Below are positions 23,923 through 32,622 of a stretch of 64,000 bases of DNA, in pieces. The DNA comes from CAZSAL01 sp964604825 (GTDB taxonomy: Bacteria; Elusimicrobiota; Elusimicrobia; 2-01-FULL-59-12). The notes under the pieces are model-generated. The model searched no databases. It had not been told where the DNA came from and saw only the letters and a list, made by a program, of their open reading frames with translations. The first letter of the stretch is position 1. Every line of letters starts with the position of its first letter. The position numbers and the translations under genes are program-made. The stretch covers positions 21,749 through 85,748 of the forward strand of contig CAZSAL010000005.1 in NCBI GenBank assembly GCA_964604825.1, given 5' to 3'.

Positions 23923-25311
23923 TTACCCCAGCGCTTCCTTTGTTGCTCGGGCCAGGGCGTCGATGTCCGCCTTGGTTTTGGTTTCGGTCACGCACCAGAG
24001 CGAGGAGTGCTCCAGTTCGGGATGCCATTTTTTCAACGGCAGGCCGCCGATGATGTTTTTTGCCAGCAGCTTCTGCTGCAGGATCTCCGCAGGGAGCCTT
24101 GTCTGAATCACGAATTCATTGAAGAAGGGCGCGCTGAAGGTTGCGCGTACTCCGGGGATCTGCGTCAGTTGCTTGAAAGCATAATGGCTTTTGGCCAGGT
24201 TCTGTGAAGCCGCCTCGCGCAGGCCCTGTTTGCCGAGAAGCGATAAATAGATCGTAGCGCCGAGGCCGACAAGCGCGGTCGTGGTGCAGACGTTCGAAGT
24301 CGCCTTTTCCCGGCGGATGTGCTGCTCGCGGGCCTGAAGGGTGAGGACGAAGGCGCGCCTGCCGTCCACGTCCACCGTCTGGCCGACGAGCCGTCCCGGC
24401 ATCTTCCGCAGCCATTTCGATTTGCAGGCGAAAAGTCCGAGGTAAGGCCCGCCATAGCCTTCGGCCGCTCCGAGCGGCTGCCCCTCGGCCACGGCGATAT
24501 CCGCGCCGTATTCTCCGGGAGGCGTAAGCAGGCCCAGCGAAAGCGGATTTACGGAGGCGATGTATAAAGCGCCCGCCGCTTCGGTCAACGCGGCGATCTT
24601 CTCGACCGGTTCCACGATGCCGAAGAAATTCGGATTCTGAACGATGACTGCCGCAGTATTGGGTCCGGTGTGCGCTGCGACGAATTGTATGTCAAGCGTT
24701 CCTTGGCGTGATAACCACCCCTCACTCCCACCCTCTCCCCCTGAGGGGCGAGGGGTAAACAGGTAGGGGATATCTATCAGCTTTACGCCGATACCCGAAG
24801 TGTAGGTGTTCAAAATCGCGCGGTAATCGGGATGCAGGCTGCACGGCACCAGCACTTCTTTGCGGCCGGTCTCGCGCAGGGCGAGCAGCACGGCCTCGGC
24901 CAGGGCGCTTGCTCCTTCGTACATTCCCGCGTTTGCGACATCCATCGCAAAGAGTTCGCAGATCAGGCTCTGGAATTCAAACAGTGCCTGCAGCGTTCCC
25001 TGGCTGACCTCGGGTTGATACGGCGTGTAGGAAGTGAGAAATTCTCCCCGGGTAAGAATCGCGGGAATCGCCGACGGTGAGAAGTGCTCATAAGCTCCGG
25101 CGCCGAGATAAGAAATCAGTTTGCCGGGAGCCTGGTTTTTCATGGCGAATTCGTGCATCAGGCGCAGCGCTTCGCCCTCGCACATTCCCTGGGGTATTTT
25201 CAGGTCTCCGCTTATAAGCGGCAGATGTTTTACGAGGTCGTGGATGCCGGAGACCCCGATATCCGCCAGCATCTCTCTGCTTTCCGCTTCTGTGTGAGGA
25301 ATGAAATCCAT
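23923..25311 (-). CDS. gcvPA: Glycine dehydrogenase (decarboxylating) subunit 1 with repeat insertion
   Basis: The N-terminal half of the P-protein. Motifs: FLGAG-like ISYLGAGAYEHFSPSAI, FLTSYTPYQPEVSQGTLQALFEFQS, MYEGASALAEA, AEGQPLGAAEGYGGPYLG, and REQHIRREKATSNVCT. With gcvPB it forms the decarboxylase. About 18 residues (FTPRPSGGEGGSEGWLSRQ) between IDIPYL and GTLDIQFV come from repeat A4, in frame. The start lies one base after the gcvH stop, so it belongs to the lpdA-lipA-gcvT-gcvH-gcvPA operon. Confidence 0.95.
   Translation of the reverse strand: MDFIPHTEAESREMLADIGVSGIHDLVKHLPLISGDLKIPQGMCEGEALRLMHEFAMKNQAPGKLISYLGAGAYEHFSPSAIPAILTRGEFLTSYTPYQPEVSQGTLQALFEFQSLICELFAMDVANAGMYEGASALAEAVLLALRETGRKEVLVPCSLHPDYRAILNTYTSGIGVKLIDIPYLFTPRPSGGEGGSEGWLSRQGTLDIQFVAAHTGPNTAAVIVQNPNFFGIVEPVEKIAALTEAAGALYIASVNPLSLGLLTPPGEYGADIAVAEGQPLGAAEGYGGPYLGLFACKSKWLRKMPGRLVGQTVDVDGRRAFVLTLQAREQHIRREKATSNVCTTTALVGLGATIYLSLLGKQGLREAASQNLAKSHYAFKQLTQIPGVRATFSAPFFNEFVIQTRLPAEILQQKLLAKNIIGGLPLKKWHPELEHSSLWCVTETKTKADIDALARATKEALG
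24715..24759. repeat. Palindromic repeat, family A (A4), inside gcvPA
   Basis: CCCCTCACTCCCACCCTCTC...CTGAGGGGCGAGGGG hairpin, read in frame on the minus strand. Confidence 0.85.
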
Positions 25312-25312
25312 G

Positions 25313-25693
25313 TCAGTGGCTTTCCGTTTTCAAAAACTCCTGATACTGGTCCTCGGTCATCAGGTTTTTCAATTCGTCGGGATTGGAGATCTCCAGGGCG
25401 TATATCCAGCCTTCTTCGTAGGGCGAGCGATTAATCAGGCCCGGATCCTTTTCCAAAGCGGCGTTTGCCTTGACGACCGTGCCCGATACGGGAGCATAAA
25501 TGCTGAAAGCGGCCTTCACGGATTCCAGCGTAGTGCATTCGTCTCCCATCTTTACGAATTTCCCGGTCCTGGCGAGTTCGACATAAACTACGTCCGTGAC
25601 TTCATGCTGGGCATGGTCGGAAATGCCTACATATCCTGTCTTGCCTTCCGCTCTGATCCATTCGTGACTCTTTGTATAACGGCGTTCGTTCAC
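25313..25693 (-). CDS. gcvH: Glycine cleavage system H protein
   Basis: A 126-residue lipoyl carrier that shuttles the aminomethyl group between P, T and L proteins. RYTKSHEWI, the lipoyl-Lys motif TLESVKAAF, and YAPVSGTVVKAN are visible. The start is the GTG at 25693, preceded by GGAGA; the frame is open further upstream, but those residues are repeat A5 translation. Length fits the family. Confidence 0.95.
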   Translation of the reverse strand: MNERRYTKSHEWIRAEGKTGYVGISDHAQHEVTDVVYVELARTGKFVKMGDECTTLESVKAAFSIYAPVSGTVVKANAALEKDPGLINRSPYEEGWIYALEISNPDELKNLMTEDQYQEFLKTESH

Positions 25694-25703
25694 AGGTGTC
25701 TCC

Positions 25704-26912
25704 TTATATTGCCTCACCCGGCCTGCGGCCACCCGCCTCACCCTCCCCTCTCCCTGAGGGAGAGGGTGGTCGAAGACCCGGTGAGGCAAGAGGAGTTGGG
25801 GGTGAGGCGTGTTTATAAAACGGCATATCTACTATCTGCGCGGGAACAAGCCTTCCTTTTAAATCCATTTCAACTCTTGTCCCGCTTTTGGCGATCGCTG
25901 CCGGGAAAAATGCGGTGCCTATGCCTTTTTGCAATGACGGTGAAAAAGTGCCGCTGGCCACCTGCGCTACTACGCGCCCGCGGTTCTGCAGATTATAACC
26001 CGTGCGCGGAATGCCGCGCTCCAGCAGTTCGAATCCCATCAGCAGATATTGCAGCCCTTCTTTTTTCTGCTTTTCAAGCGCAGAGCGGCCGATAAAATCT
26101 CCCTTATTCCATTTCACCGCCCACTCCATGTTGGATTCAAGAGAAGTGCGGTCTTCCCGGAGTTCATCGCCGTAAAGCGGGTAGCCCATCTCAAGGCGCA
26201 GGGTGTCGCGCGCTCCGAGCCCGCACGGTTTCAGGCCGCGCCCCTGGCCGGCTGCCAGGAATTGGTTCCATAAATCCCTGATGAAATTAACGGGCCCGAA
26301 AAATTCCGCGCCCGCTTCGCCCGTGTAGCCGGTACGGCAGGTCCACAGCGCTTTATTCTCCTCCCCCTCAAGGGGGGAAGGGAACTTTTTGAAGCCGAAG
26401 CGGGGCAGCTGCGCGACTTCCGGCATGATGTCGTGAATAATTTCGAGCGCCTTGGGCCCCTGCAGGGCGAATCCGGCGCGGTCAGTCAGTTCTTCGAGTG
26501 TGACTCCGGGCTGAATGTTTTTCTTCAGCCATGCGACATCCTTTTCCCGGGTGGAGCTATTGACCACCATGAAGAAATTTTGATGATCAAGACCATAGAC
26601 GAATATGTCGTCAAGAACGCCGCCCGATGGATTGCAGAGATGCGCGTAAACGCCCAGGCCCTTTTCGATAGTTCGTTTCAGGTCGTTGGTGATCATGGAC
26701 TGAACGAATGCGAATGCTCCGGGACCGGTGATGGACAGTTGTCCCATGTGCGAAACGTCGAACAGGCCCGCCGCCCTGCGGACCGTCAGGTGCTCGTCGA
26801 TGACGCTCGTATACTGCACCGGGAGATACCAGCCATGGAAGTCGACCATGCGCGCTCCGGCCTGTATATGCAGGTCGTGCAGAGGGGAACGTTTAGGCTC
26901 GAGGTTCATCAT
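25704..26912 (-). CDS. gcvT: Aminomethyltransferase (T protein) with repeat-encoded segments
   Basis: GcvT transfers the aminomethyl carbon to tetrahydrofolate, releasing ammonia. Motifs: PLHDLHIQAGARMVDFHGWYLPVQY, FDVSHMGQLSI, RTGYTGEAGAEFF, LGARDTLRLEMGYPLYG, GKGDFIGR-type KWNKGDFIGRSAL. The insertion FPSPLEGEENKAL before the RTGYTGE strand derives from repeat B3. The C-terminal 30 residues (ASPPTPLASPGLRPPSPS...) are repeat A5 translation. Its ATG overlaps the lipA stop codon. Confidence 0.95.
   Translation of the reverse strand: MMNLEPKRSPLHDLHIQAGARMVDFHGWYLPVQYTSVIDEHLTVRRAAGLFDVSHMGQLSITGPGAFAFVQSMITNDLKRTIEKGLGVYAHLCNPSGGVLDDIFVYGLDHQNFFMVVNSSTREKDVAWLKKNIQPGVTLEELTDRAGFALQGPKALEIIHDIMPEVAQLPRFGFKKFPSPLEGEENKALWTCRTGYTGEAGAEFFGPVNFIRDLWNQFLAAGQGRGLKPCGLGARDTLRLEMGYPLYGDELREDRTSLESNMEWAVKWNKGDFIGRSALEKQKKEGLQYLLMGFELLERGIPRTGYNLQNRGRVVAQVASGTFSPSLQKGIGTAFFPAAIAKSGTRVEMDLKGRLVPAQIVDMPFYKHASPPTPLASPGLRPPSPSGRGEGEAGGRRPGEAI
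25711..25809. repeat. Palindromic repeat, family A (A5), between gcvT and gcvH
   Basis: GCCTCACCCGGCC...GGCCACCCGCCTCACCCTCC...GAGAGGGTGG...CCCGGTGAGGC...GGGGTGAGGC. It provides the gcvT stop and occupies the whole junction with gcvH. Confidence 0.9.
26358..26392. repeat. Palindromic repeat, family B (B3), inside gcvT
   Basis: CTCCTCCCCCTCAAGGGGGG-AAGGG hairpin; a single-arm version of B1/B2, in frame. Confidence 0.75.
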
Positions 26913-27874
26913 TACACCTTTCCTGTATGGAGTTGATCGGCGAAATAGGAACTGCGTACGAGCGGCCCGGATGCCACGCGCTCGAACCCCAGGCGAAGCG
27001 CCTCCTCCCGCCAGCGGCCAAACTCGCTGATCGGGACAAATCGCTTGATATCCAGGTGCAACTTTGAAGGCCGCAGGTATTGCCCGATGGTGAGATAATC
27101 GCAGCCGGCTTCTCTTAGATCTTTCAAAGTCCGGAATATTTCATCCGAGGTTTCGCCGAGGCCGAGCATCAGGCCGGACTTGGTTTTCATTTTTAGCCTC
27201 ACCCCTTCCCTCTCCCTCGGGGAGAGGGTGGCTGACGCCATTGGGACGTTGGCGTCCGCCGAAGACTCAGTGGCGGAAGGCCGGGTGAGGCTTTCCTTAA
27301 CGTATCTCAAAATCGTGAGCGACCGATGGTAATCGGCATGAGACCGGATTCGCGCGGAAAGGCGTTCAACCGTCTCGATATTGTGATTATAAATTTCCGG
27401 GCGCGCATCAAGAACGGCGTCGACAGCTGTCAGGTTGCCGTTAAAGTCAGGCGTCAGGACTTCGACTGTGATGCCGGGCACGCGCTCATGCAGGGCGCGG
27501 ATGCAGGAGGCGAAAACGGATGCGCCGCCGTCCGGCAGATCGTCGCGCGTCACGGACGTCACAACGGCATGTCGCAGCTTGAGCTCCGCCGCGGCGCGGG
27601 CAAGACGTTCCGGCTCGCCGTTGTCGACAGCTCCACGGGGATTGCCGGTCTTCACCGCGCAGAACGAGCATCGCCGCGTGCAGGTGTCGCCAAGAATCAT
27701 GAATGCCAGTGAGCCCCGCGAGAAACATTCTCCCCGGTTGGGACATTTGCCGCTGACGCAGATGGTGTTGAGTCGCGAGCTGCTGAGGAGACCATTCATG
27801 CGATAAAAAGCGGCGCCCGAAGGTATATCGCGTTTGTATTCGGGAGGCAAAGGATGCAAGGTTTTGGCTGTCAT
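26912..27874 (-). CDS. lipA: Lipoyl synthase with repeat insertion
   Basis: A radical SAM enzyme that inserts two sulfurs into octanoyl-GcvH. The auxiliary cluster CVSGKCPNRGEC and radical SAM CTRRCSFC motifs are complete; VTSVTRDDLPDGGA, GLMLGLGET and the C-terminal RSSYFAD segment are conserved. Between LRYVKE and TKSGLMLG about 30 residues derive from repeat A6, where the family has only a few. The start overlaps the lpdA stop (ATGA). The insertion is in a surface connection of the barrel, so activity may remain. Confidence 0.95.
   Translation of the reverse strand: MTAKTLHPLPPEYKRDIPSGAAFYRMNGLLSSSRLNTICVSGKCPNRGECFSRGSLAFMILGDTCTRRCSFCAVKTGNPRGAVDNGEPERLARAAAELKLRHAVVTSVTRDDLPDGGASVFASCIRALHERVPGITVEVLTPDFNGNLTAVDAVLDARPEIYNHNIETVERLSARIRSHADYHRSLTILRYVKESLTRPSATESSADANVPMASATLSPREREGVRLKMKTKSGLMLGLGETSDEIFRTLKDLREAGCDYLTIGQYLRPSKLHLDIKRFVPISEFGRWREEALRLGFERVASGPLVRSSYFADQLHTGKV
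27195..27292. repeat. Palindromic repeat, family A (A6), inside lipA
   Basis: GCCTCACCCCTTCCCTCTCC...GGGAGAGGGTGGC...GGCCGGGTGAGGC. It also contains a nested GCGTCCGCCGAAGACTCAGT segment like that at 40170 and 57585. Confidence 0.88.
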
Positions 27875-29334
27875 TGCGGACGTTTGTTTATCGTCAAGGA
27901 ACGGGACATGGCCTCTCCGAAGCCTTCGGAAAGCGACGGATGGGCGAATACCGTGTCTGCGATATCCTGCGCGGTTAATTTTGCCTTGATGCTGAGAACA
28001 ATCAGGTGAATCAGCTCCGTAGCGTGAGGCCCAATTATCAGTCCGCCAAGGATCCGCCGCGTCTGAGAATCGGAGACAATAATCCAGGATCCTTCAGCCT
28101 CATCCTCTACCAGAGCTTTGGAGCTTGCCGCAAAATGGTAGCGGTCAACCCTCGGCGTTATGCCGGACTTAAGAGCCTGTTCCTCGGTTATGCCGACGGC
28201 GGCCGCCTCCGGCCAGGTGTACACACAGCGCGGGATTGCGCTGTAATCGATTGTTTTTGTTTCTCCGCAGAGATGGGCAACAGCGACATCTGCTTCCTTG
28301 GCCGCTACATGGGCAAGAGGCAGCGGGCTGACAAGATCTCCGATAGCATAAATCGACGGTACGGAGGTCTGCATGGAACCGTTTATTTTCAGTCGTCCAT
28401 TTTCCACCTTTAGTCCGGCGGATTCAGGGGCAAGACCTTTGAGATTCGGCCTGCGGCCCAAAGAGAGCAGTAAGGCGCCGGCTTCCAGGGTCTGCCCGTT
28501 GGAACCATGAATCTTCAGTTCCCTCTCGCCGGTTGTTTCGACGCGATCGATCGATGTCCCGAGCATAAGCGTCATCCCGCGTTTTTCAAACGAGCGTTCA
28601 ATCACCGCGGCGGCGGGATGGAATTCGGGCTGCGTCGCAAGCAGGCGGCTTTCTTTCTCGATAAGAGTGACTTTTGACCCCAGCCCGTGAAAGGCGCAGG
28701 CAAGTTCGCAGCCGATATAGCCCCCGCCTAAAACAACCAGGTGCTCGGGAAGGCGGGGGAGATCGAAAATCGTGTCGCTGTCGAAAATCGCGGGATGATC
28801 CGGGAATAGGGAGGGCCTGGCAGGTTCCGATCCGGTGGCCAGGATGATGGCGTCCGCTTCCATACGAAAGTGCGGAGCGCGGAGTGCGGAATGCGGAGGT
28901 TGGTTGTTCTTATCGAGACTTCCTCCTTCCGGACTCCGAACTCCGAACTCCGCATCGTCTGAAAGTATCTCAACTTGATGGGGGGAAATCAGCCGGGCGG
29001 CGCCGGATGTCCATGTGATCTTTGACGCCTTGAGAGCCTGTTCCATGCGCTGACGCAATGTCCCAAGCAGAGATTCCTTCCGGTCCACCATTTTCGCCAG
29101 GGAAACTCCGGCGGCGCGCAGTTCAACGCCCGAATGGATCAGGTTCTGCGCATCGGAATTTTTTTTCGCGGCGGAAAGGAAAAATTTGGAAGGAATGCAT
29201 CCGCGGTTCAGGCAGGTCCCGCCGATTTTGTTCTGATCTACGAGGGTGACCGCCAGCCCTCTGCGGGCGGCAGCCAGCGCCGCAGCGAAACCGCCCGGCC
29301 CTCCTCCGATCACAATGATGGATTTAATGGACAT
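27871..29334 (-). CDS. lpdA: Dihydrolipoyl dehydrogenase (L protein) with repeat insertion
   Basis: A 487-residue FAD-dependent enzyme that reoxidises dihydrolipoyl-GcvH. GGGPGGFAAALAAARRG, the redox disulfide GGTCLNRGCIPSK, ILATGSEPARP, VLGGGYIGCELA and AIGDLV are present. Between EILSDD and EADAIILATGS about 28 residues (FGVRSPEGGS...HSALRAPHF) come from repeat F1. The C-terminal HAHPTLSE-type motif appears as FAHPSLSEGFGEA. It is the first gene of the operon leading to gcvPA; the system appears complete in the window. Confidence 0.95.
   Translation of the reverse strand: MSIKSIIVIGGGPGGFAAALAAARRGLAVTLVDQNKIGGTCLNRGCIPSKFFLSAAKKNSDAQNLIHSGVELRAAGVSLAKMVDRKESLLGTLRQRMEQALKASKITWTSGAARLISPHQVEILSDDAEFGVRSPEGGSLDKNNQPPHSALRAPHFRMEADAIILATGSEPARPSLFPDHPAIFDSDTIFDLPRLPEHLVVLGGGYIGCELACAFHGLGSKVTLIEKESRLLATQPEFHPAAAVIERSFEKRGMTLMLGTSIDRVETTGERELKIHGSNGQTLEAGALLLSLGRRPNLKGLAPESAGLKVENGRLKINGSMQTSVPSIYAIGDLVSPLPLAHVAAKEADVAVAHLCGETKTIDYSAIPRCVYTWPEAAAVGITEEQALKSGITPRVDRYHFAASSKALVEDEAEGSWIIVSDSQTRRILGGLIIGPHATELIHLIVLSIKAKLTAQDIADTVFAHPSLSEGFGEAMSRSLTINKRPQ
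28869..28956. repeat. Palindromic repeat, family F (F1), inside lpdA
   Basis: GTGCGGAGCGCGGAGTGCGG at the left, CGGACTCCGAACTCCGAACT at the right; related to 38493 and 40139. Confidence 0.88.
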
Positions 29335-29405
29335 GGATTATGGAATTGGTCGCGGAGAAAAACGTCACAGAATTATACAAAAGGTGCAATGAAGAAGAAC
29401 TTGTG

Positions 29406-29411
29406 TATAAT
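29406..29411 (+). promoter_or_regulatory. TATAAT -10 box of small basic gene
   Basis: A perfect TATAAT ends 7 bases before the ATG at 29419, so a transcript from it would be nearly leaderless. No good -35 is visible. Confidence 0.4.
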
Positions 29412-29418
29412 CTCACGC

Positions 29419-29520
29419 ATGGCAAAAAGTGGACAGGCAAAACGCCGGTTCCAGATCCGGCAGCGTCAGAAACGGCGCTTTAAGCGAAAAAAAGCCGCGC
29501 TGAAATCCGCGAAGGTCTAA
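29419..29520 (+). CDS. Small highly basic protein (33 residues)
   Basis: MAKSGQAKRRFQIRQRQKRR... through KSAKV: about half the residues are Lys or Arg, which suggests RNA or ribosome binding. It has a TATAAT just upstream and its own terminator after the stop, so it looks like a real single gene. An in-frame ATG at 29389 preceded by AAAGGTG could extend it by 10 residues. I do not recognise the family; resemblance to small ribosomal proteins is compositional only. Confidence 0.6.
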   Translation: MAKSGQAKRRFQIRQRQKRRFKRKKAALKSAKV

Positions 29521-29541
29521 GTTCTTTCCTGCGCGATCGTT

Positions 29542-29569
29542 AAGCCCTTCAAAAGAGGGCTTCTTTTTA
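29542..29569 (+). terminator. Rho-independent terminator
   Basis: AAGCCCT - loop - AGGGCTT followed by a T-rich run (CTTTTTATTT), 21 bases after the small basic gene. Confidence 0.85.
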
Positions 29570-29601
29570 TTTGCGGGAAAGGGCTATCATAAAAGCATCC
29601 A

Positions 29602-30684
29602 ATGCGGATTAAAGCGCATCTGTTGTTTCCCTTCGACATGGGCCTTGAGCTCGACTTCGCGGGCAAGGAAACCCAGCAGATTTTCAAGGAAATCTCCAGT
29701 CACGCAGTTCCCCATCTTAGTTTCGAAAAACAGGCCATTTCCAGCGCCTCCCTTGCCATTCAGGTTTACAAATTCGGCGTCGGTCTGATCCAGATCAGTT
29801 TTGACGTCGAAGGTTCGCTGGCCGATGCCGCGCAATTGTCCTGCTTCGCCGAAAAAATTCACGTTGGGCGGGCGCAGATCGTCAATTACTGCCAGAGCCT
29901 GGTGGACGACGCCATCCAGCACGTGCAGAAATACGCAAGCTACCGTTATGAGAAACGGCTGACCGAGGCCGACGTTTACCCCGCTTTCGTTCTGGACGAA
30001 TTCCTGACCCAGGAGGGGATCACCGACGCCAACGAAGCCATCCGTCGCCATCAGAAGGAACTCTACGGCATCGTCGCCGGCGAACCGCAGTACGAGAAGC
30101 TTTCGGAGTTCGCTCTGGAGCGCGGCAAGCTGAAAAATTACGGCTACTATGCCGACGAAGTGATCATGGTCGAACGTTTTGGAGCGGTGGTTCATTCAAA
30201 CGAGGCTCCGACGGTGCTGGAGTTGATCAAGCTGGCCTATTCCCAGTACTGGAACCTCAGGGCTTACAATTTTATTCTCGACGGGGAACTTGACGACGCG
30301 CAGGTCATGCTGGACCGCCTTCCGCCCTACTATAAGTTCTGGCAGATCCCGCGCCAGTACCAGAGGTTTTCCCGCGAGGCCATGGACTTCGGCCAGGATA
30401 AACTGGCCATAGTGGAATCTCTTTACGCGCTGACAGGGAACCTTCCCAGGATCGATGCCGACTGGCACCTGCGCACGATCCAGTCGTCCATCCGCCATGT
30501 GTTTACTATTGAGGATTTATATAAGACGGTCAACGTCAAGCTGGGCCGGATCGAGGAAGCCTACAACTCGGCAAGGGAGTTCCTCTCGACGAATTTCTTC
30601 ATCCTTCTGGACATTATTTTCTTCCTGTCGCTCGCCTGGTCGGTCATCGATACGGTTCTCCTCTGGAACCTGTCTCACCGATAA
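29602..30684 (+). CDS. Conserved hypothetical protein with C-terminal membrane helix (RMD1/DUF155-like?)
   Basis: A 360-residue protein without a signal peptide. The C-terminus ends with a strongly hydrophobic segment (FFILLDIIFFLSLAWSVIDTVLLW) after an amphipathic helix. The middle (NYGYYADEVIMVERFGAVVHSNEAP... LIKLAYSQYWNLRAY) and the tail arrangement recall the RMD1/DUF155 group, where a soluble domain is anchored by C-terminal helices. That match is by general pattern only. It stands alone between a terminator and a promoter. Confidence 0.6.
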   Translation: MRIKAHLLFPFDMGLELDFAGKETQQIFKEISSHAVPHLSFEKQAISSASLAIQVYKFGVGLIQISFDVEGSLADAAQLSCFAEKIHVGRAQIVNYCQSLVDDAIQHVQKYASYRYEKRLTEADVYPAFVLDEFLTQEGITDANEAIRRHQKELYGIVAGEPQYEKLSEFALERGKLKNYGYYADEVIMVERFGAVVHSNEAPTVLELIKLAYSQYWNLRAYNFILDGELDDAQVMLDRLPPYYKFWQIPRQYQRFSREAMDFGQDKLAIVESLYALTGNLPRIDADWHLRTIQSSIRHVFTIEDLYKTVNVKLGRIEEAYNSAREFLSTNFFILLDIIFFLSLAWSVIDTVLLWNLSHR

Positions 30685-30725
30685 TAACTGCGCATCATTC
30701 TTAAGGCCTTCGCGAAAATCGATTC

Positions 30726-30755
30726 TTGACCCAGTTATGAGGAATGTAGTATTTT
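30726..30755 (+). promoter_or_regulatory. Candidate sigma-70-type promoter for ferredoxin-panD
   Basis: TTGACC, 18-base spacer, TATTTT, about 60 bases before the ferredoxin start. Confidence 0.4.
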
Positions 30756-30801
30756 CAGAAATAGAGAATTATTCCATTCGAAATCCGTTATCAAAAATTG
30801 A

Positions 30802-31137
<336 letters not shown>

Positions 31138-31145
31138 AACCTCCC

Positions 31146-31511
31146 ATGTTGCGCTGGATGTGCAAATCAAAAATTCACCGCCTTACGATAACCGGTTCCG
31201 AACTCGGTTACGAAGGCAGCGTTTCCGTGGATCGGGATCTGCTCGAGGCCGCGGACATAGCGCCGTATGAAATGGTGCAGATATACAACCTGCACAACGG
31301 CGCGCGTTTCGAAACCTACGCGATCCCTGCGCCGAAAAGTTCGGGCGAGGTTTGTCTGAACGGGGCCGCCGCCCGTCTCGGCATGATCGGAGACAAGATC
31401 ATCCTCGTCGCCACGGCGTTTGTCGAGGATAAAGATATCGCGTCTTTCGTGCCGAGGGTCATCTTCGTTGATGAAAAAAACCGCCCTGTTAAGAAAGGCG
31501 TCTCAAAATAA
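31146..31511 (+). CDS. panD: Aspartate 1-decarboxylase
   Basis: PanD makes beta-alanine for pantothenate and coenzyme A. It is synthesised as a proenzyme and self-cleaves at Gly-Ser to form a pyruvoyl group; the site is visible as YEGSVSVD. KSKIHRLTIT, GARFETYAI, SGEVCLNGAAARL and GDKIIL are conserved. Length (121) is typical. The last 41 bases overlap the start of the PDZ lipoprotein gene. Confidence 0.95.
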   Translation: MLRWMCKSKIHRLTITGSELGYEGSVSVDRDLLEAADIAPYEMVQIYNLHNGARFETYAIPAPKSSGEVCLNGAAARLGMIGDKIILVATAFVEDKDIASFVPRVIFVDEKNRPVKKGVSK

Positions 31512-32622
31512 GTTCCTTCCCGTTTGCTGCGCCGCGCTGATATTTTGCGGATGTGCGACGCGGGTTTCCTCGCTCAGGCGTCTTGCTCCCCTCGCGGAAC
31601 CTTCCAAAATGCCTAAGTCCTGCCGCATCGTCACCGTGGCCGTTCGATCGCCCGCGGAAGAGGCAGGGCTGAAGACCGGCGACGTTGTAAAAAAAATTAA
31701 CGGTGTTGCGCCAAAAGATGCGGCTGCCGTCGCCGACATGATACAGGATTCCGGGCCTTTCGCGGATATCGACATAGTCCGCCATGGCCGGCCTGTGACG
31801 ATCAGAGCCCATCTCCGGCAGGAACGCCCCAGGCTGGGAACGTTGTGTGATTTCACCGGATGGCGCAAGGGAGGCGTGACGGAAGCGGGGAATGAATCCG
31901 TTACTGATTTCGAGGGGCCTTATGCGGTGACGTTTTCCGGAGTTATCGATGAGAATATGCTGTTTGTCCGACTCCAGACAGAAAATCATTCCACGCGGAC
32001 GATAACGATAGCCCCGGATTTTGTCGCTGCTGCTGATGCCGAAAAGAAACCGATGAAAGCCTTGAGCCCCGGGGAGGCGATGCGTCGGATGCACGGCGAT
32101 TTAGGGAAAGAATTGTTCCAGGTGATGCAGTCGAACGCCGCAGGCGCAAAGGATAATGAATTCACGCCGCGGAAAAAAGACTTATTCTTCAATCCCGATT
32201 ATGCCGGAGCAAAGGCCGATGCCGATTATGTCGCGCACCAGTCGCTGACCGCCGAAATTGTCGCGCCGGAAGGAATTGCCGAAGGCGTTTTATATTACCC
32301 GCCGCCGAAAACTCTGCCCATAACCGTCACATGCCATATAGATGCTTACCGTTTTAAAGCCAGGCTGGGCGCTCCGCAGGGATCGAAAAAGCCCATGTCT
32401 TTCGATGCCATCCGCCTTGTGCTCGAGAAGGAAAAAGAAGGCGCTCCGCTGCGGATCACGCTTGGCAACGGGCGCATATATGTCGGCCATTACAGCAAGT
32501 ACGACGACGTAAACGAGACTCTGTGGCTGCGCGCCGGCTCAGAGAAGTCCGCTTTTCCACTGAATCATGTCAGGGCCGTGCAGGTGATTGGAGAGCTTCC
32601 AGGACAGGCTGGTCAACGGTGA
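31471..32622 (+). CDS. PDZ-domain lipoprotein
   Basis: A 383-residue protein starting at ATG 31471 within panD. MKKTALLRKASQNKFLPVCC... leads to a lipobox-like LIFCGCA, so it is probably lipidated. A PDZ domain (about residues 45-105) is marked by SPAEEAGLKTGDVVKKINGV. The rest is a beta-rich region of unknown function containing RLVLEKEKEGAPLRITLGNGR. Its role may be in envelope protein quality control or polymer binding; no catalytic site is seen. Its 3' end overlaps the convergent GH5 gene by 53 bases. Confidence 0.75.
   Translation: MKKTALLRKASQNKFLPVCCAALIFCGCATRVSSLRRLAPLAEPSKMPKSCRIVTVAVRSPAEEAGLKTGDVVKKINGVAPKDAAAVADMIQDSGPFADIDIVRHGRPVTIRAHLRQERPRLGTLCDFTGWRKGGVTEAGNESVTDFEGPYAVTFSGVIDENMLFVRLQTENHSTRTITIAPDFVAAADAEKKPMKALSPGEAMRRMHGDLGKELFQVMQSNAAGAKDNEFTPRKKDLFFNPDYAGAKADADYVAHQSLTAEIVAPEGIAEGVLYYPPPKTLPITVTCHIDAYRFKARLGAPQGSKKPMSFDAIRLVLEKEKEGAPLRITLGNGRIYVGHYSKYDDVNETLWLRAGSEKSAFPLNHVRAVQVIGELPGQAGQR

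Noticed and set aside
23641..24207. Plus-strand frame of 188 codons before and into gcvPA
   Set aside because: It crosses the three palindromes and is antisense to gcvPA; no protein-like pattern.
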